5,729 nucleotides of DNA, taken from positions 1-5,729 of the forward strand of contig JAGQIY010000459.1 of assembly GCA_020430865.1 (NCBI GenBank), in the 5' to 3' direction. A program made the translations under genes and the position numbers. Source of the stretch: Myxococcales bacterium. GTDB taxonomy: Bacteria > Myxococcota > Polyangia > Polyangiales > Polyangiaceae. Below, piece by piece: positions 5,390 to 5,729 of this stretch. A model generated the notes under the pieces. The model did no database searches and was not told where the DNA came from. It was given only the letters and a program-made list of their open reading frames with translations. Each line of letters opens with the position of its first letter. The first letter of the stretch is position 1.

Positions 5390-5729
5390 TCGAGCGTCTG
5401 GTCGCTGAAGGCCCAGGCTTCTCGTTCTTCCAGGCGGTGCAGCTACTGCATCGCATTTCCCCGAACCTGAAGGCGGTCGGGGACGTTGGGCCGCCGGACA
5501 AGGAAGTGCTGCGCTTCCACGTCAATCCGGATCTGAAGTTCTCGGCGGGTGACATCGAGTCGATCGCCCCCCCGAAGGAGGGCGCCCAGAACCGTCAGTT
5601 CGACCTCACAGCGAACTTCCTGGGCCTGGTCGGTGCGTCATCGCCGCTCTGCTACCACTACACCGAAGAGGTCATCGAGGAGGAGCTCAACGACAACTTC
5701 ACCCTCCGCGGTTTCTACGACATCTTCCA
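5353..5729 (+). CDS. tssG: TssG, T6SS baseplate protein (N-terminal part, runs off the right edge)
   Basis: Only the first 125 codons are in the window; TssG is usually around 330 aa. The family pattern is clear: FSFFQAVQLLHRI (residues 23-35), VLRFHVNPDLKFSAGDI (52-68), and FLGLVGASSPLCYHYTEEV (89-107) followed by LRGFYDIF. TssG pairs with two TssF copies in the baseplate wedge. The ATG at 5353 lies inside the end of tssF in another frame. It is preceded by AAGGTGA (5339-5345) with a 7-nt spacer, a good Shine-Dalgarno located within tssF coding sequence. The 37-bp overlap suggests translational coupling, which would match TssF and TssG production. Confidence 0.93.
   Translation, partial: MAGAQRQPDDSLIERLVAEGPGFSFFQAVQLLHRISPNLKAVGDVGPPDKEVLRFHVNPDLKFSAGDIESIAPPKEGAQNRQFDLTANFLGLVGASSPLCYHYTEEVIEEELNDNFTLRGFYDIF

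Noticed and set aside
1..5729. tRNA, rRNA or insertion sequence
   Set aside because: I saw no cloverleaf-like segment, rRNA-like sequence, transposase-like frame or terminal inverted repeats in the noncoding gaps.

Overview
The window looks like chromosomal DNA of a high-GC Gram-negative bacterium. A myxobacterium (Myxococcota, Polyangiales-like) is my best guess, from the GC-rich codon use, the style of the OmpA-family barrel protein, and a type VI secretion (T6SS) locus next to hypothetical lipoprotein-like genes. The assignment is inference; no rRNA or marker gene is present.

Layout. Two genes lie on the minus strand in the left 2.1 kb. The first (1-969) is the N-terminal part of an outer-membrane beta-barrel protein, probably of the OmpA family, running off the left edge. 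The second (1121-2089) encodes an exported, probably lipid-anchored protein of unknown function. A hairpin with a T-rich tail between them looks like the terminator of the second gene. A 375-bp divergent intergenic region (2090-2464) follows. On the plus strand come four T6SS genes: hcp (2465-2977), tssE (3110-3517), tssF (3620-5389, GTG start) and tssG (5353 to beyond the right edge). Hcp is the tail-tube protein and effector chaperone; TssE, TssF and TssG are baseplate parts.

Regulation is the most interesting part. Upstream of hcp is a near-consensus sigma-54 promoter (TGGCACG-N4-GTGCTT, with the GG and GC exactly 10 bp apart). Upstream of that are three near-identical 16-bp dyads of the form STGCAR-N4-YTGCAS, centred about 126, 108 and 84 bp before the predicted start. 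This is the arrangement expected of an enhancer for a bacterial enhancer-binding protein. A perfect 16-bp palindrome, GTATCCGTACGGATAC, lies in the predicted hcp leader and may be a second operator. After hcp there is a strong intrinsic terminator (10-bp stem, TTCG loop, T-rich tail), which would let Hcp be made in excess over the baseplate proteins. tssE and tssF each have TAAGCT 8-9 nt before the start codon and no clear Shine-Dalgarno, suggesting possible leaderless internal promoters. tssG overlaps tssF by 37 bp and is probably translationally coupled to it.

The window thus holds the left edge of a T6SS cluster with a recognisable sigma-54 control region. The sheath genes (tssB/C), membrane complex (tssJLM), ClpV, VgrG and any activator gene are not in view.
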